From assembly GCF_022271435.1 (NCBI RefSeq), contig NZ_JAFIQY010000001.1, positions 372,001-436,000 on the forward strand: 64,000 nt of DNA, given 5' to 3'. This DNA comes from Streptomyces monomycini. Its GTDB lineage: Bacteria; Actinomycetota; Actinomycetes; Streptomycetales; Streptomycetaceae. Shown here one piece after another: positions 36,391-44,439 of the stretch; positions within the stretch are counted from its first letter, which is position 1, and the number at the start of each line of letters is the position of its first letter. The notes beneath the pieces are model-generated. The model was given only the letters and a program-made list of their open reading frames with translations. It ran no database searches and was not told the origin of the DNA. The position numbers were made by a program, and so were the translations under genes.

Positions 36391-37929
36391 ATGGTGAAAG
36401 TTTCCGAATACGTGCGCTTTGACGCTGTCGGGCTTGCGGAGCTGGTGGCCAGGGGCGAGGTGTCCCCCGCCGAACTGGAGGCGGCCGCACGCGAGGCCGT
36501 GCAGGCGGTCGATCCACGGATCAACGCCGTGGTGGAAACCTGGCCGGCCGACGACGAACCCGGCCCCGACGCCCGCGCCCGCTCCGGCAGCGCGCCGCTC
36601 GCGGGCGTCCCTTTCCTGATCAAGGACATCGGAGTCACCATGGCCGGGAGGCGGACGGAGCTGGGAAGCCGTCTCGCGGCAGGCCTGGTCGCCGGTGCCG
36701 ACTCCGCCCTGATGCGGCGCTTCCGTAACGCCGGCCTCGTGACGTTCGGCCGTACCGCGACGCCGGAGATGGCCTACAGCATCACGACGGAATCCGTGCT
36801 GTACGGCGCGACCCGCAACCCGTGGGACCCGGCGCGGAGCGCGGGCGGCTCCAGCGGCGGCGCGGCCGCGGCCGTCGCGGCCGGGGTGGTCCCGATCGCC
36901 CACGCCACCGACGCCGCCGGCTCACTGCGCGTCCCCGCCGCCTGTACCGGCCTGTTCGGGCTGAAGCCCACCCGGGGCCGCGTCTCCATGGGCCCCGACG
37001 CCGACGAGACCTTCAGCGGTCTGGCCGTGCACGGCAGCGTCAGCCGCACCGTACGCGACAGTGCGGCGCTGCTCGACCAGATACGCGGCCCGGAACCGGG
37101 CGACCCGTACTTCGCCCAGCAGCCCTCCCGGCCCTACGCGGAAGAGGTCAGCCGCCACCCGGGCTCGCTGCGTATCGGCGTCCTCCCCCAGGCCTGGGGC
37201 GGGCGCCGCACCACCGCTCCCGTGGCCGACGCGCTCTCCCGTACCGTGCGGCTGCTCGAAGCCCTCGGCCACCGGGTGGAGGAAGTCACGGTCGGCCTCG
37301 GGGTCGGCTGGGAGGAGTTCGTCCTGGCCAACGCCCGCCTGTTCACGGTGAACCTCGCGGCCTCCGTCGACGCGTTGGCGGCCGCCTTCGGCCGGCCCGT
37401 CGACTCCTCGACCCTCGAACCGGCGACCCTCGCAGGCCACCACTACGGGCAGCGGGTCAGCGGCCCCCAGTTCGTCACCGCTCTCACGGTCCGTAACCAG
37501 GTCGCCCGGAGCCTGGCACGGTACTTCGATGCTTACGACGTGCTGCTCACTCCGACCCTTCCGGAGCTTCCCGTGCCCCTGGGCGCCTACGCCGAGGGAG
37601 CGGCGGCGCTGGACGGTTTCGGCTGGATCGACCGCCTCAACGACCGCTCACCGTTCACCATGCCGTTCAACGTGGCGGGCACGCCGGCCATGTCCGTGCC
37701 GGTGACGGCCGACACCGGGACGGGGCTCCCGATCGGTATGCAGTTCGCCGCCGGGTACGGCCTCGAAAGCCGTCTCTTCCGCCTCGCCGGCCAGCTCGAA
37801 CAGGCAAGTCCGTGGTCGGACCGGACCCCGGTGGTGTGGGCGGGACAGCACACGGGCGCTGCCACACCCGGCGTGGCCCCGGGGAGCCGCCGAAGCGACG
37901 GCACCCTCACAGCGCCACCCATTCACTGA
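36391..37929 (+). CDS. Amidase-signature-family amidohydrolase
   Basis: A 512-residue amidase. The Ser-cisSer-Lys triad is visible: Lys in GVPFLIKDIGVTMAG, cis-Ser in SAGGSSGGAAAAVAAG, and nucleophile Ser in ATDAAGSLRVPAAC (usual DGGGS replaced by DAAGS). Members hydrolyse aliphatic or aryl amides, including enantioselective types and glutamyl-tRNA amidotransferase A. No GatB/GatC lies nearby, so a catabolic amidase is likelier. ATG at 36391 has GGGAG before it; adjacent GTG codons are alternatives. Its 3' end converges with and overlaps the racemase gene by 23 bases. Confidence 0.9.
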   Translation: MVKVSEYVRFDAVGLAELVARGEVSPAELEAAAREAVQAVDPRINAVVETWPADDEPGPDARARSGSAPLAGVPFLIKDIGVTMAGRRTELGSRLAAGLVAGADSALMRRFRNAGLVTFGRTATPEMAYSITTESVLYGATRNPWDPARSAGGSSGGAAAAVAAGVVPIAHATDAAGSLRVPAACTGLFGLKPTRGRVSMGPDADETFSGLAVHGSVSRTVRDSAALLDQIRGPEPGDPYFAQQPSRPYAEEVSRHPGSLRIGVLPQAWGGRRTTAPVADALSRTVRLLEALGHRVEEVTVGLGVGWEEFVLANARLFTVNLAASVDALAAAFGRPVDSSTLEPATLAGHHYGQRVSGPQFVTALTVRNQVARSLARYFDAYDVLLTPTLPELPVPLGAYAEGAAALDGFGWIDRLNDRSPFTMPFNVAGTPAMSVPVTADTGTGLPIGMQFAAGYGLESRLFRLAGQLEQASPWSDRTPVVWAGQHTGAATPGVAPGSRRSDGTLTAPPIH

Positions 37930-39016
37930 AGCTGGTGACCTCGTCGAGGACGTCGGGCAGCGGCTCGACGCCGAGGCCGGGGCCTGAGGGTACGTCGAGG
38001 TGGCCGTCGGCCAGGACGAACGGCTCCGTGATGTCGGTGGCGAAGTAGCGGCTGGAGCCGGAGGTGTCGCCGGGGAGGGTGAAGCCGGGCAGGGCGGCCA
38101 GGGCCACGTTGGCGGCGCGGCCGATGCCGGTCTCCAGCATGCCGCCGCACCAGACGGGTACGCCGTGGGCGCGGGCGAGGTCGTGAATGCGGCGGGCTTC
38201 GAGGTAGCCGCCGACCCTGGCCGGCTTGATGTTGATGACGGAGCAGGCGCCGAGGGAGATGGCCGCCGCGGCGTGGGCGGCCGACTCGATGGACTCGTCC
38301 AGGCAGATCGGGGTGCGCAGCAGCTTGGCCAGTTCGGCGTGCTGGACCATGTCGTCGTTGGCCAGGGGCTGTTCGATCAGCAGGAGGTCGAAGGCGTCGA
38401 GCCGGGCGAGCTGGCGGGCGTCCACCAGGGTGTAGGCGGCGTTGGCGTCGACCTGGAGGAGCAGTTCGTCGCCGAAGTGCTCGCGTACGGCGCGTACCGG
38501 CTCGACGTCCCAGCCGGGCTCGATCTTCAGCTTGATCCGGACGTACCCCTCGTCGACGTACCCCGCCACGGCGTCGAGGAGTTCGGGTACGGAGTCCATG
38601 ATCCCGACCGAGACGCCGCAGGGCACCCGCTCCCGGGCGGCCCCCAGGCAGGAGCCGAAGGACTCGCCGGCGCTGCGCAGCTGGGCGTCCAGGACCGCGG
38701 TCTCCAGCGCGGCCTTCGCCATGCGGTGGCCGGTGAAGGGCCGCAGGACCCGCCCCACCCCGTGCGCGTCCGTGCCGTCCTTCGGCAGGGCGGGGATCAG
38801 GAACTTGCGCAGGACCTCCTGAGCACTGTCGACGTACTCGGAGCTGTAGCGGGGCTCGGACATGGCGGCGCACTCGGCCCACCCCTCGCCCTCGGCGGTG
38901 ACGACGCGGACCAGCAGCACATCGCGGCTGGTCTCCACGCCGAAGGAGGTACGGAACGGGGCGACGAGCGGCATCGCGATCCGGCGCAGTTCGACGCCGG
39001 AGATCTTCGTCTTCAC
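37907..39016 (-). CDS. N-acylamino acid racemase / o-succinylbenzoate synthase-type enolase
   Basis: A 369-residue enolase-superfamily enzyme of the MenC/NAAAR subgroup. Catalytic residues are present in order: K-x-K in VRIKLKIEPGWD, Asp in LLQVDANAAYT, Glu in LLIEQPLAND, Asp/Glu in ICLDESIESA, and the second base Lys in VINIKPARVGG. N-succinylamino acid or N-acylamino acid racemase activity is favoured over menaquinone synthesis because the neighbours are a GNAT acyltransferase and an M20 deacylase, not men genes. GTG at 39016 starts VKTKISG, matching family length. Streptomyces also uses the futalosine route to menaquinone, which further argues against MenC. Confidence 0.88.
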   Translation of the reverse strand: MKTKISGVELRRIAMPLVAPFRTSFGVETSRDVLLVRVVTAEGEGWAECAAMSEPRYSSEYVDSAQEVLRKFLIPALPKDGTDAHGVGRVLRPFTGHRMAKAALETAVLDAQLRSAGESFGSCLGAARERVPCGVSVGIMDSVPELLDAVAGYVDEGYVRIKLKIEPGWDVEPVRAVREHFGDELLLQVDANAAYTLVDARQLARLDAFDLLLIEQPLANDDMVQHAELAKLLRTPICLDESIESAAHAAAAISLGACSVINIKPARVGGYLEARRIHDLARAHGVPVWCGGMLETGIGRAANVALAALPGFTLPGDTSGSSRYFATDITEPFVLADGHLDVPSGPGLGVEPLPDVLDEVTSFSEWVAL

Positions 39017-39054
39017 GACGGGTGACTCCTCGGGAAGCGGGAAGCGGGAAGCGG

Positions 39055-39825
39055 TCAGGGGCGGGCGTGGGGGCGCCGGACCACGTAGCGGCGGCGTTCG
39101 TGGAAGCCGACGACGCGGGCGCCCTCGGCGAGCAGGCCGCCCAGGGTGTGCCGTACGGCCAGCCGCCAGGCCCGGGCGGCGCCGGGGTCCGTACCGCGCA
39201 GGGCCTCGATGTCGTCGGGCAGGTCGACGAGGACGGCCGTGGCGTCGGACGGCACGGTCTGCGGACGGCCCCCGTCGTTGCGGAGCACGTGCGCGGCGCC
39301 GGCGGGCAGGTCGGTCGTCTCGGGCGGCGGGGTGGGTGCGGTGAGGTTCCAGGCGGCCACGACCCGGTCGGACTCGTCGCCGCCGTTGATCACGTCGTCC
39401 ATCGCGCCGTAGAAGGAGGTCAGGTACTCCTCCGGCCGGGCGCCGAGTTTGACGAGGTTGAAGTAGGCGTTGCGGCGGATGAGCGGATCGTAGGTCCAGG
39501 TGATGCGTTCCAGGCGGCGGGCCGTCGCCCACTGCCGCTGATGCAGCTTGAGGGCAAGGCCCACACCACGGCCCATGACGGCGCCGGTGATGTGCGAATG
39601 CAGGCAGGTGCCCACGGGCTGGCCGAAGAAGCCGACGGAGGCGCCCACCAGCCGGCCGTCCTCGTACGCTCCGGCCACGTAGTTGCCGGCGTGCGAGAGG
39701 GCCCGCATCACCTCGGCGGACATGGGTGAGTGGGCGGGCGGGGTCCCCCAGATGTCGGCGTAGAGCAGGCTGACGGCGTCGAAGTCCGCCATGCGGTGGA
39801 GCTCCCGTACGGTGGGCCCCTTCAC
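39055..39825 (-). CDS. GNAT acyltransferase of the racemase cluster
   Basis: A 256-residue protein with a GNAT fold: VAGAYEDGRLVGASVGFFGQ and the acyl-CoA loop region SHITGAVMGRGVGLALKLHQ, then ITWTYDPLIRRNAYFNLVKLG. This type accompanies N-succinylamino acid racemases in other bacteria, where it succinylates D-amino acids. GTG at 39825 overlaps the stop of the upstream peptidase gene (GTGA), and the racemase follows 38 bases downstream. Acyl donor and acceptor are not provable from sequence. Confidence 0.82.
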   Translation of the reverse strand: MKGPTVRELHRMADFDAVSLLYADIWGTPPAHSPMSAEVMRALSHAGNYVAGAYEDGRLVGASVGFFGQPVGTCLHSHITGAVMGRGVGLALKLHQRQWATARRLERITWTYDPLIRRNAYFNLVKLGARPEEYLTSFYGAMDDVINGGDESDRVVAAWNLTAPTPPPETTDLPAGAAHVLRNDGGRPQTVPSDATAVLVDLPDDIEALRGTDPGAARAWRLAVRHTLGGLLAEGARVVGFHERRRYVVRRPHARP

Positions 39826-41000
39826 CGCACTGCTCCGACCAGGCGGGCCAGGAGCCGGGCGCGGTCCGGCATGGTGGCGGCCATGACGTGTTCGTGATCG
39901 GCGTGTGCGCCGTCGCCCACCGCGCCGAGGCCGTCGAGCGTGGGGCATCCGACCCCGGCGGTGTAGTTGCCGTCGGAGGCCCCGCCCACCACCGCTCGGC
40001 GCAGCGGGCCGAGGCCGAGCCGTACGGCCTCTTCGGCGGCCAGCGCGAACAGGTCCCGGGAGGCGTCGGGGGCCAGGGGCGGCCGGTTGGGGCCGCCGTC
40101 GACCCGCAGGCGGGCGCCGGGAGTCCGCGGGGTCAGGGACCTGATGAGCCGGTCGACCGCGTCCTGGGCCGTGGCGTCCGGCACGCGGACGTCCACGCTC
40201 AGCTCGGCCTGTGCGGGCACGGTGTTGTTCGAGGTGCCGGCCCGCATCACGGTGGGGGTGACGCTCGTACCGGGCCCGGTGGAGGCGTTGACGGTGCCCG
40301 CGATGCCGCCCAGGGCGAGCAGTTGGTGGGCGAGTTCGGTGGCCGCGTTGACACCCTTCTCCGGCTCCAGTCCGGAGTGGGCGGCCCGGCCGTGGACGGT
40401 GATGTCGTAGAGGGACACGCCCTTGCGGCCGGTCTTCAGCGCTCCGCCGGGCGCCGAGGGCTCCAGGACGAACGTGGCCGAGCACCGGCGGGCGACGTCC
40501 TCGATCAGCGAGCGGGAGGTGGCCGAGCCGGTCTCCTCGTCTCCGGTGACGAGCACGCAGAGGCCGTCGAGGGAGGGCAGCGACGCGAGAGCGTGGAACA
40601 TCTGCACCAGACCGGCCTTCATGTCGAAGACGCCGGGCCCGCGGACGACACCCTGCTCCACCGACCAGGGATGCGTCTTGAGGGAGCCGGTCGGCCAGAC
40701 GGTGTCGTGGTGGCCCAGCAGCAGGACGCGCGGCGTTCCGAACGTCCACCGCACATGGGTGATGCCGTCGAGGGTCAGTGTCCGGGGCGAGGCATCGAGC
40801 AGCCGGCGGCCCTGCTCGGCGACCACCTGACCGCTGCGGGCCAGGGCCGCGTGGTCGTCGGAGAAGGACTCGCAGGTCACCAGTTCTTCGAGATCGGCGA
40901 GCATGACGTCCAGGGACGGTGTGACCGGTGTGATCGGTGTGCCCTGTGCGGTCGATGTGTCGTCCGCCGGCGCGAAACGGCGTGCGGAGTCGTGCGGCAC
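39822..41000 (-). CDS. M20-family metallopeptidase/deacylase
   Basis: A 392-residue zinc enzyme of the ArgE/DapE/CPG2 type. Metal and catalytic residues: LLLGHHDTVWP (His, Asp), GPGVFDMKAG (bridging Asp), TGDEETGSATS (Glu base and ligand), VLEPSAPGG and C-terminal DHEHVMAAT (His). The dimerisation-domain His is in GRAAHSGLEPEKG. It likely removes the acyl group (succinyl or acetyl) from L-amino acids made by the racemase. GTG at 41000 follows GGAGGA. Confidence 0.9.
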   Translation of the reverse strand: MPHDSARRFAPADDTSTAQGTPITPVTPSLDVMLADLEELVTCESFSDDHAALARSGQVVAEQGRRLLDASPRTLTLDGITHVRWTFGTPRVLLLGHHDTVWPTGSLKTHPWSVEQGVVRGPGVFDMKAGLVQMFHALASLPSLDGLCVLVTGDEETGSATSRSLIEDVARRCSATFVLEPSAPGGALKTGRKGVSLYDITVHGRAAHSGLEPEKGVNAATELAHQLLALGGIAGTVNASTGPGTSVTPTVMRAGTSNNTVPAQAELSVDVRVPDATAQDAVDRLIRSLTPRTPGARLRVDGGPNRPPLAPDASRDLFALAAEEAVRLGLGPLRRAVVGGASDGNYTAGVGCPTLDGLGAVGDGAHADHEHVMAATMPDRARLLARLVGAVR

Positions 41001-41186
41001 GGGGTGTCCTCCGTGAGGTGTCGAGTGAACGGGCGGGGCCGGGGTGACGGGGTGACTGCTGAGGAGTCCTGGGGGCGGTGGCCCGCGGGAGCCGGCGCCG
41101 ACATGGTGTGCGGGCCGGAGGCCGACCGGCTCTGCCGGGCGTCGTCGGGTGTCATCGGGCGCCGTCGGGCGCCGTCGGGCCGGGCG

Positions 41187-42206
41187 TCAGCCCATGTTCT
41201 TGCTCATGAGCCGCCGCATGTTGCCGCCGAGCACCTTGAGGATGTCCTCCTCGGGCAGGCCGCGGCGGAGCAGCGTCTCGGTGACCCGGGGCATGTCGGC
41301 CGGGCCCGCCAGGTCGGCGAAGTCGAACTGCGGGTCGTCCTCGTCGTTCTCGCAGCAGGGCGGTGTCACGTCCGCCACCACCTCGCGGAGGAAGTCCGAG
41401 CCGAGGCCGACGTGGTCGGCCCCGGCCACGGAGATCACGTGCTCGATGTGGTCGACGACCCGGTCGACGCTCACCTTCGACTCGTCGTCGGTGAGGAAGT
41501 CCGGCACGAAGTTGACGCACACCACGCCGCCGGTGCCGGCCACCCCGCGGATCTGGTCGTCGGTGAGGTTGCGGTGGTGATCCCGTAGGGCGCGGGCGCA
41601 GGAGTGGGTGGCGATCAGCGGGCGGGTGGCGAGTTCCAGTACGTGGGAGACGCCGCTCGCCCCCAGGTGGGAGATGTCGAAGAGCATGCCCAGGCGTTCC
41701 ATCTCGCGCAGTGCCTGGACGCCGGGCGCGGTCAGCCGGCTGCCGGTGGCGTCCTCGCGGCTGCCGTCCGCGAGCGGGGTGCGTCCCCAGTGGGCGATCG
41801 AGGCGATCCGTACGCCGAGCCGGAACAGGGTGGCGAACAGTTCGACGGAGGCGTCGATGCCCGGCGCGCTCTCCAGAGCGAGCACCAGGGCGATCCTGCG
41901 CTCGGCGAGCGCCTCGTCGATGTCGGCACCGTCGGTGCACAGAGCGACGTGTTCGGCGTTGGCCTCGGCGAGGACATGAGCGCACTCGATCATGCGGAGG
42001 GTCTGCCGGAGCGCGCCCTCGGGGCGGTACTGGTCGTCGATGAACACCGGCAGGACCTGGATGTCGATGCTCCCCTCGCGCAGCTGCGGCAGCCACCGGT
42101 CCCGGAAGAAGCTGCCCCAGCGTTTCGGGGGGCGAGCGGCGACGGCCATCAGGAGGTCGTTGTGGGCATCGGCGACGACGGCACGGTGGTGCAGGTCCAA
42201 GGACAC
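41187..42206 (-). CDS. M19 membrane-dipeptidase-family metalloprotein
   Basis: A 339-residue protein of the renal dipeptidase family: VVADAHNDLLMA holds the HxD metal pair, LVLALESAPGID the bridging Glu, and ISHLGASGVSHVLEL with THSCARALRDHHRNL the remaining His/Arg residues. It hydrolyses dipeptides, often with a D-residue at the C-terminus. No signal or lipid anchor is visible, so it is cytoplasmic. GTG at 42206 follows AAAGG. It lies upstream of the M20-GNAT-racemase set on the same strand (186-base gap), and dipeptides with D-residues would feed that set. Confidence 0.88.
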   Translation of the reverse strand: MSLDLHHRAVVADAHNDLLMAVAARPPKRWGSFFRDRWLPQLREGSIDIQVLPVFIDDQYRPEGALRQTLRMIECAHVLAEANAEHVALCTDGADIDEALAERRIALVLALESAPGIDASVELFATLFRLGVRIASIAHWGRTPLADGSREDATGSRLTAPGVQALREMERLGMLFDISHLGASGVSHVLELATRPLIATHSCARALRDHHRNLTDDQIRGVAGTGGVVCVNFVPDFLTDDESKVSVDRVVDHIEHVISVAGADHVGLGSDFLREVVADVTPPCCENDEDDPQFDFADLAGPADMPRVTETLLRRGLPEEDILKVLGGNMRRLMSKNMG

Positions 42207-42493
42207 TACGGAGCCTTTCGCGTGGAGAACTGTGCCGCAGCGTACGAAGGGCGGTCTCCGGGTGCTTGGTCCGGAAGGACGAACCAGCAGGGCATGTGCT
42301 GTGCGTCTGGACAAAGCCGGGGCACTGGCCACCACCGGGTTCCGCGGCCCCCACGTCTCTTCCCTCACCATCGGCGCAGTTCTTTCCGGTATGTGCACCG
42401 AACACATCCGCACCACGCTCCGCGGAGTCACCCCGGAATTCCGCCGTTCCCGTGCACCGATCCGGCCGGTCCCGCACTGGCCGATTTCCGTGA

Positions 42494-42522
42494 TTGACGC
42501 AGGAATGTGCCGTGCCTAGGTT
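42494..42522 (+). promoter_or_regulatory. Vegetative-type promoter of the GH18 gene
   Basis: TTGACG at 42494-42499 and TAGGTT at 42517-42522 with a 17-base spacer match the Streptomyces HrdB-type consensus well. It would give a transcript starting near 42529 and a leader of about 90 bases. Confidence 0.6.
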
Positions 42523-42527
42523 CCCTG

Positions 42528-42571
42528 TCGCAACGGGGTCGCAACGGAGTCACAACGGGGTCGCGACGGGG
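42528..42571. repeat. Four tandem 11-base direct repeats in the GH18 gene leader
   Basis: Units TCGCAACGGGG, TCGCAACGGAG, TCACAACGGGG, TCGCGACGGGG follow each other without gaps, just downstream of the promoter. One helical turn per unit suggests a regulator lining one DNA face; known Streptomyces chitinase promoters also carry direct repeats, but of a different 12-base sequence. Confidence 0.85.
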
Positions 42572-42616
42572 GGAGGAACGTCCGGGAACCGGACGTCGGA
42601 ACCGAGGGGTGTGGAC

Positions 42617-44236
42617 ATGGCAAAGCAGTACGTCACGCCGGAATGGGAATCCCCTGGCGAGTGGTACGGCACCATGAAGGCCACGGTCTGGAATTTCGAA
42701 AGCGAACCACTTGTCGATCCGGAAATCTCGTTCCGTGTGCAGTCGGACCAGAACGTCACCAACGTCTACGGGCTCGTCTGGCAGCGGTCGGGCAACGTCA
42801 TCACCGGGCGGCTGGTGCCGGAGCGCAAAACCGTTCCGCCCCGGCGCGGCACTCAGGAGTTCAGGCTCGGCTTCTCCCGGTCCATGCCGGGCCCCGGTCC
42901 GCTGCCGACCGACTTCAAGATCAACGGCCAGTCCGCCGACGTGCCCGACGACACGACGCCGCCGAGCGTGCCGACGAACATACAGGTCGACACCCTCGGC
43001 CCGACCCAGGCCACGCTCTCCTGGGCCCCCTCCACCGACAACATCGGCGTGCGGGGCTACGAGGTGGCTTACGGCGGCCCGCAGCCCCTGCGGGTCAAGG
43101 ACGAGACGGCGGTGCTCTCCGGGCTCACCCCGACGACCGCGTACACGGTACGGGTCACGGCTGTGGACCTCGCGGGGAACCGCTCCGACCAGTCCCAGCC
43201 GCTGGAGTTCAGCACAACCGACAAGCTCCCGGACGGCGGCCCCTGGGACATGCCGCGCGCGCCGTACGTGGACTACATGGCCTGGCCGAACCCCAGCCTG
43301 CCGCAGTACGCCCAGGAATCCGGCGTGGACGGCTTCATGCTGGGCTTCATCGTCGCCAACAACAACAAGAAGCTGGCATGGGCCGGACAGGACGGCCCCG
43401 ACTGGGAGGTCGATCAGAGCTCGTACGGGAAGAAGGACATCCAGCAGCTGGCCGCCACCGGCGGCAAGGTCGCCTTCTCCTGCGGCGGAGCCTCCGGAAG
43501 GCCCCTCGAAGCCGTCGAGACGAGCGTCCCGCGGATCGTCGAGCAGTACGAGGCGTTCCTGCGCAACTACGGCGTGGCGCGCCTCGACTTCGACTTCGAG
43601 GGCGACTTCCTGTCCGACGAGGCGGCGCACCTGCGGCACACGGCGGCGGTCTCCCAGCTCCTCGCCAAGCACCCCGGCCTGAAGATCTCCTACACGCTTC
43701 CGGCCGACGCACAGCCCGGTGAGGGGTCGGCGGGCTTCAGTCCGGTCGGCGTCAAGTTCCTGGCCAAGGTGGCCGCCGCCGGGATCGAGCCCGGCCTGGT
43801 CAACGGGATGCTGATGGAGTTCGGCCAGAGCGCGCCGCCCGACATGTACGAGTGCTGCGTCATCGGCCTCAAGGCCATGCACGGGCAGATCGGTTCGCTG
43901 TGGCCCGCCTGGGACGCCGCGAAGACCTGGAACCGTACGGGCGCGACCCCGATGTTCGGCTGCAACATCAACAAGCGGGTCTTCACCCTCGACAACCAGC
44001 GCAGCCTGGTCGAGTTCGCCCACGAGAACCAGCTCGGCGCGCTCTCCGGGTGGGACGCCACCCGTGACCACAACCAGGGCAACCCCGACGTCCAGCCGCC
44101 GTGCACCGTCGGCTGCGAGCAGTGCGACACCTACCGCTGTACCTGCGTGGACCAGCGGCCGTTCGACTTCAGCAAGCTCATCGCCCTCTACAAGAACGGC
44201 GCCACCCCCACCGTCGGGGCGCAGTCCCGAGGCTGA
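42617..44236 (+). CDS. GH18 chitinase-like protein with FnIII domain and no visible signal peptide
   Basis: A 539-residue protein: N-terminal beta-sandwich region (about 1-110; MAKQYVTPEWESPGEWYGTM, unrecognised, possibly carbohydrate-binding), FnIII domain (about 115-205; PPSVPTNIQVDTLGPTQATL), then a GH18 barrel (about 220-530). The catalytic D-x-x-D-x-D-x-E motif appears as VARLDFDFEGD, with Glu as acid; SCGGASG matches the second GH18 strand. The C-terminus has a Cys-rich stretch (CTVGCEQCDTYRCTC). The N-terminus is soluble with no Sec or Tat signal, and no in-frame upstream start adds one. Secretion by another route or an intracellular role must be considered. GAGGGG precedes the ATG. 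Confidence 0.85.
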   Translation: MAKQYVTPEWESPGEWYGTMKATVWNFESEPLVDPEISFRVQSDQNVTNVYGLVWQRSGNVITGRLVPERKTVPPRRGTQEFRLGFSRSMPGPGPLPTDFKINGQSADVPDDTTPPSVPTNIQVDTLGPTQATLSWAPSTDNIGVRGYEVAYGGPQPLRVKDETAVLSGLTPTTAYTVRVTAVDLAGNRSDQSQPLEFSTTDKLPDGGPWDMPRAPYVDYMAWPNPSLPQYAQESGVDGFMLGFIVANNNKKLAWAGQDGPDWEVDQSSYGKKDIQQLAATGGKVAFSCGGASGRPLEAVETSVPRIVEQYEAFLRNYGVARLDFDFEGDFLSDEAAHLRHTAAVSQLLAKHPGLKISYTLPADAQPGEGSAGFSPVGVKFLAKVAAAGIEPGLVNGMLMEFGQSAPPDMYECCVIGLKAMHGQIGSLWPAWDAAKTWNRTGATPMFGCNINKRVFTLDNQRSLVEFAHENQLGALSGWDATRDHNQGNPDVQPPCTVGCEQCDTYRCTCVDQRPFDFSKLIALYKNGATPTVGAQSRG

Positions 44237-44258
44237 CGACCCGCCCCTCCCCGTCCGG

Positions 44259-44287
44259 CGAACGGCCGCCTCGTGTGCGGCCGTTCG
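44259..44287 (+). terminator. Strong hairpin after the GH18 gene
   Basis: CGAACGGCCGC and GCGGCCGTTCG form a perfect 11-base stem with a 7-base loop, 22 bases after the GH18 stop. It lacks a T-run, as usual in Streptomyces, and could also serve the convergent IMPase-like gene. Confidence 0.75.
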
Positions 44288-44351
44288 TCCGTACGGAACC
44301 ATCGTCGGCGCCGACGCGTGACAGCCTCCAGAACGCTTCTCGTCTGCTCCT

Positions 44352-44439
44352 GGAGGGCTTCTCGACTCCTTCCGGAAGGCTTCACAGCCGCTTCCGGAGG
44401 GCTTCACGGCCGCTTCCGGAGGGCTTCTCGGCTACTTCC
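44352..44439. repeat. Four tandem 22-base repeats across the 3' end of the IMPase-like gene
   Basis: Units of the form GGAGGGCTTCNCGGCNNCTTCC at 44352, 44374, 44396 and 44418, differing at 1-5 positions. Each unit ends and starts with complementary GGAAG/CTTCC, so each can form a short hairpin. The last unit contains the TAG stop (44432-44434). Confidence 0.88.

Larger units (their letters stand above)
42207..42616. other. Gene-free divergent spacer between M19 peptidase and GH18 enzyme
   Basis: 410 bases without a convincing gene. The right part holds a good promoter and four 11-base direct repeats (listed separately). The left part contains the peptidase promoter region, in which I see no clear operator. 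Confidence 0.6.

Noticed and set aside
37907..39016. Menaquinone o-succinylbenzoate synthase (MenC)
   Set aside because: Sequence class overlaps, but neighbours are acyltransferase, deacylase and dipeptidase genes, with no men genes.
42528..42571. CRISPR or iteron origin
   Set aside because: Units are contiguous 11-mers with no spacers, no replication gene nearby, and they sit in a gene leader.
44352..44439. CRISPR-like array
   Set aside because: The 22-base units are directly adjacent with no spacers between them.
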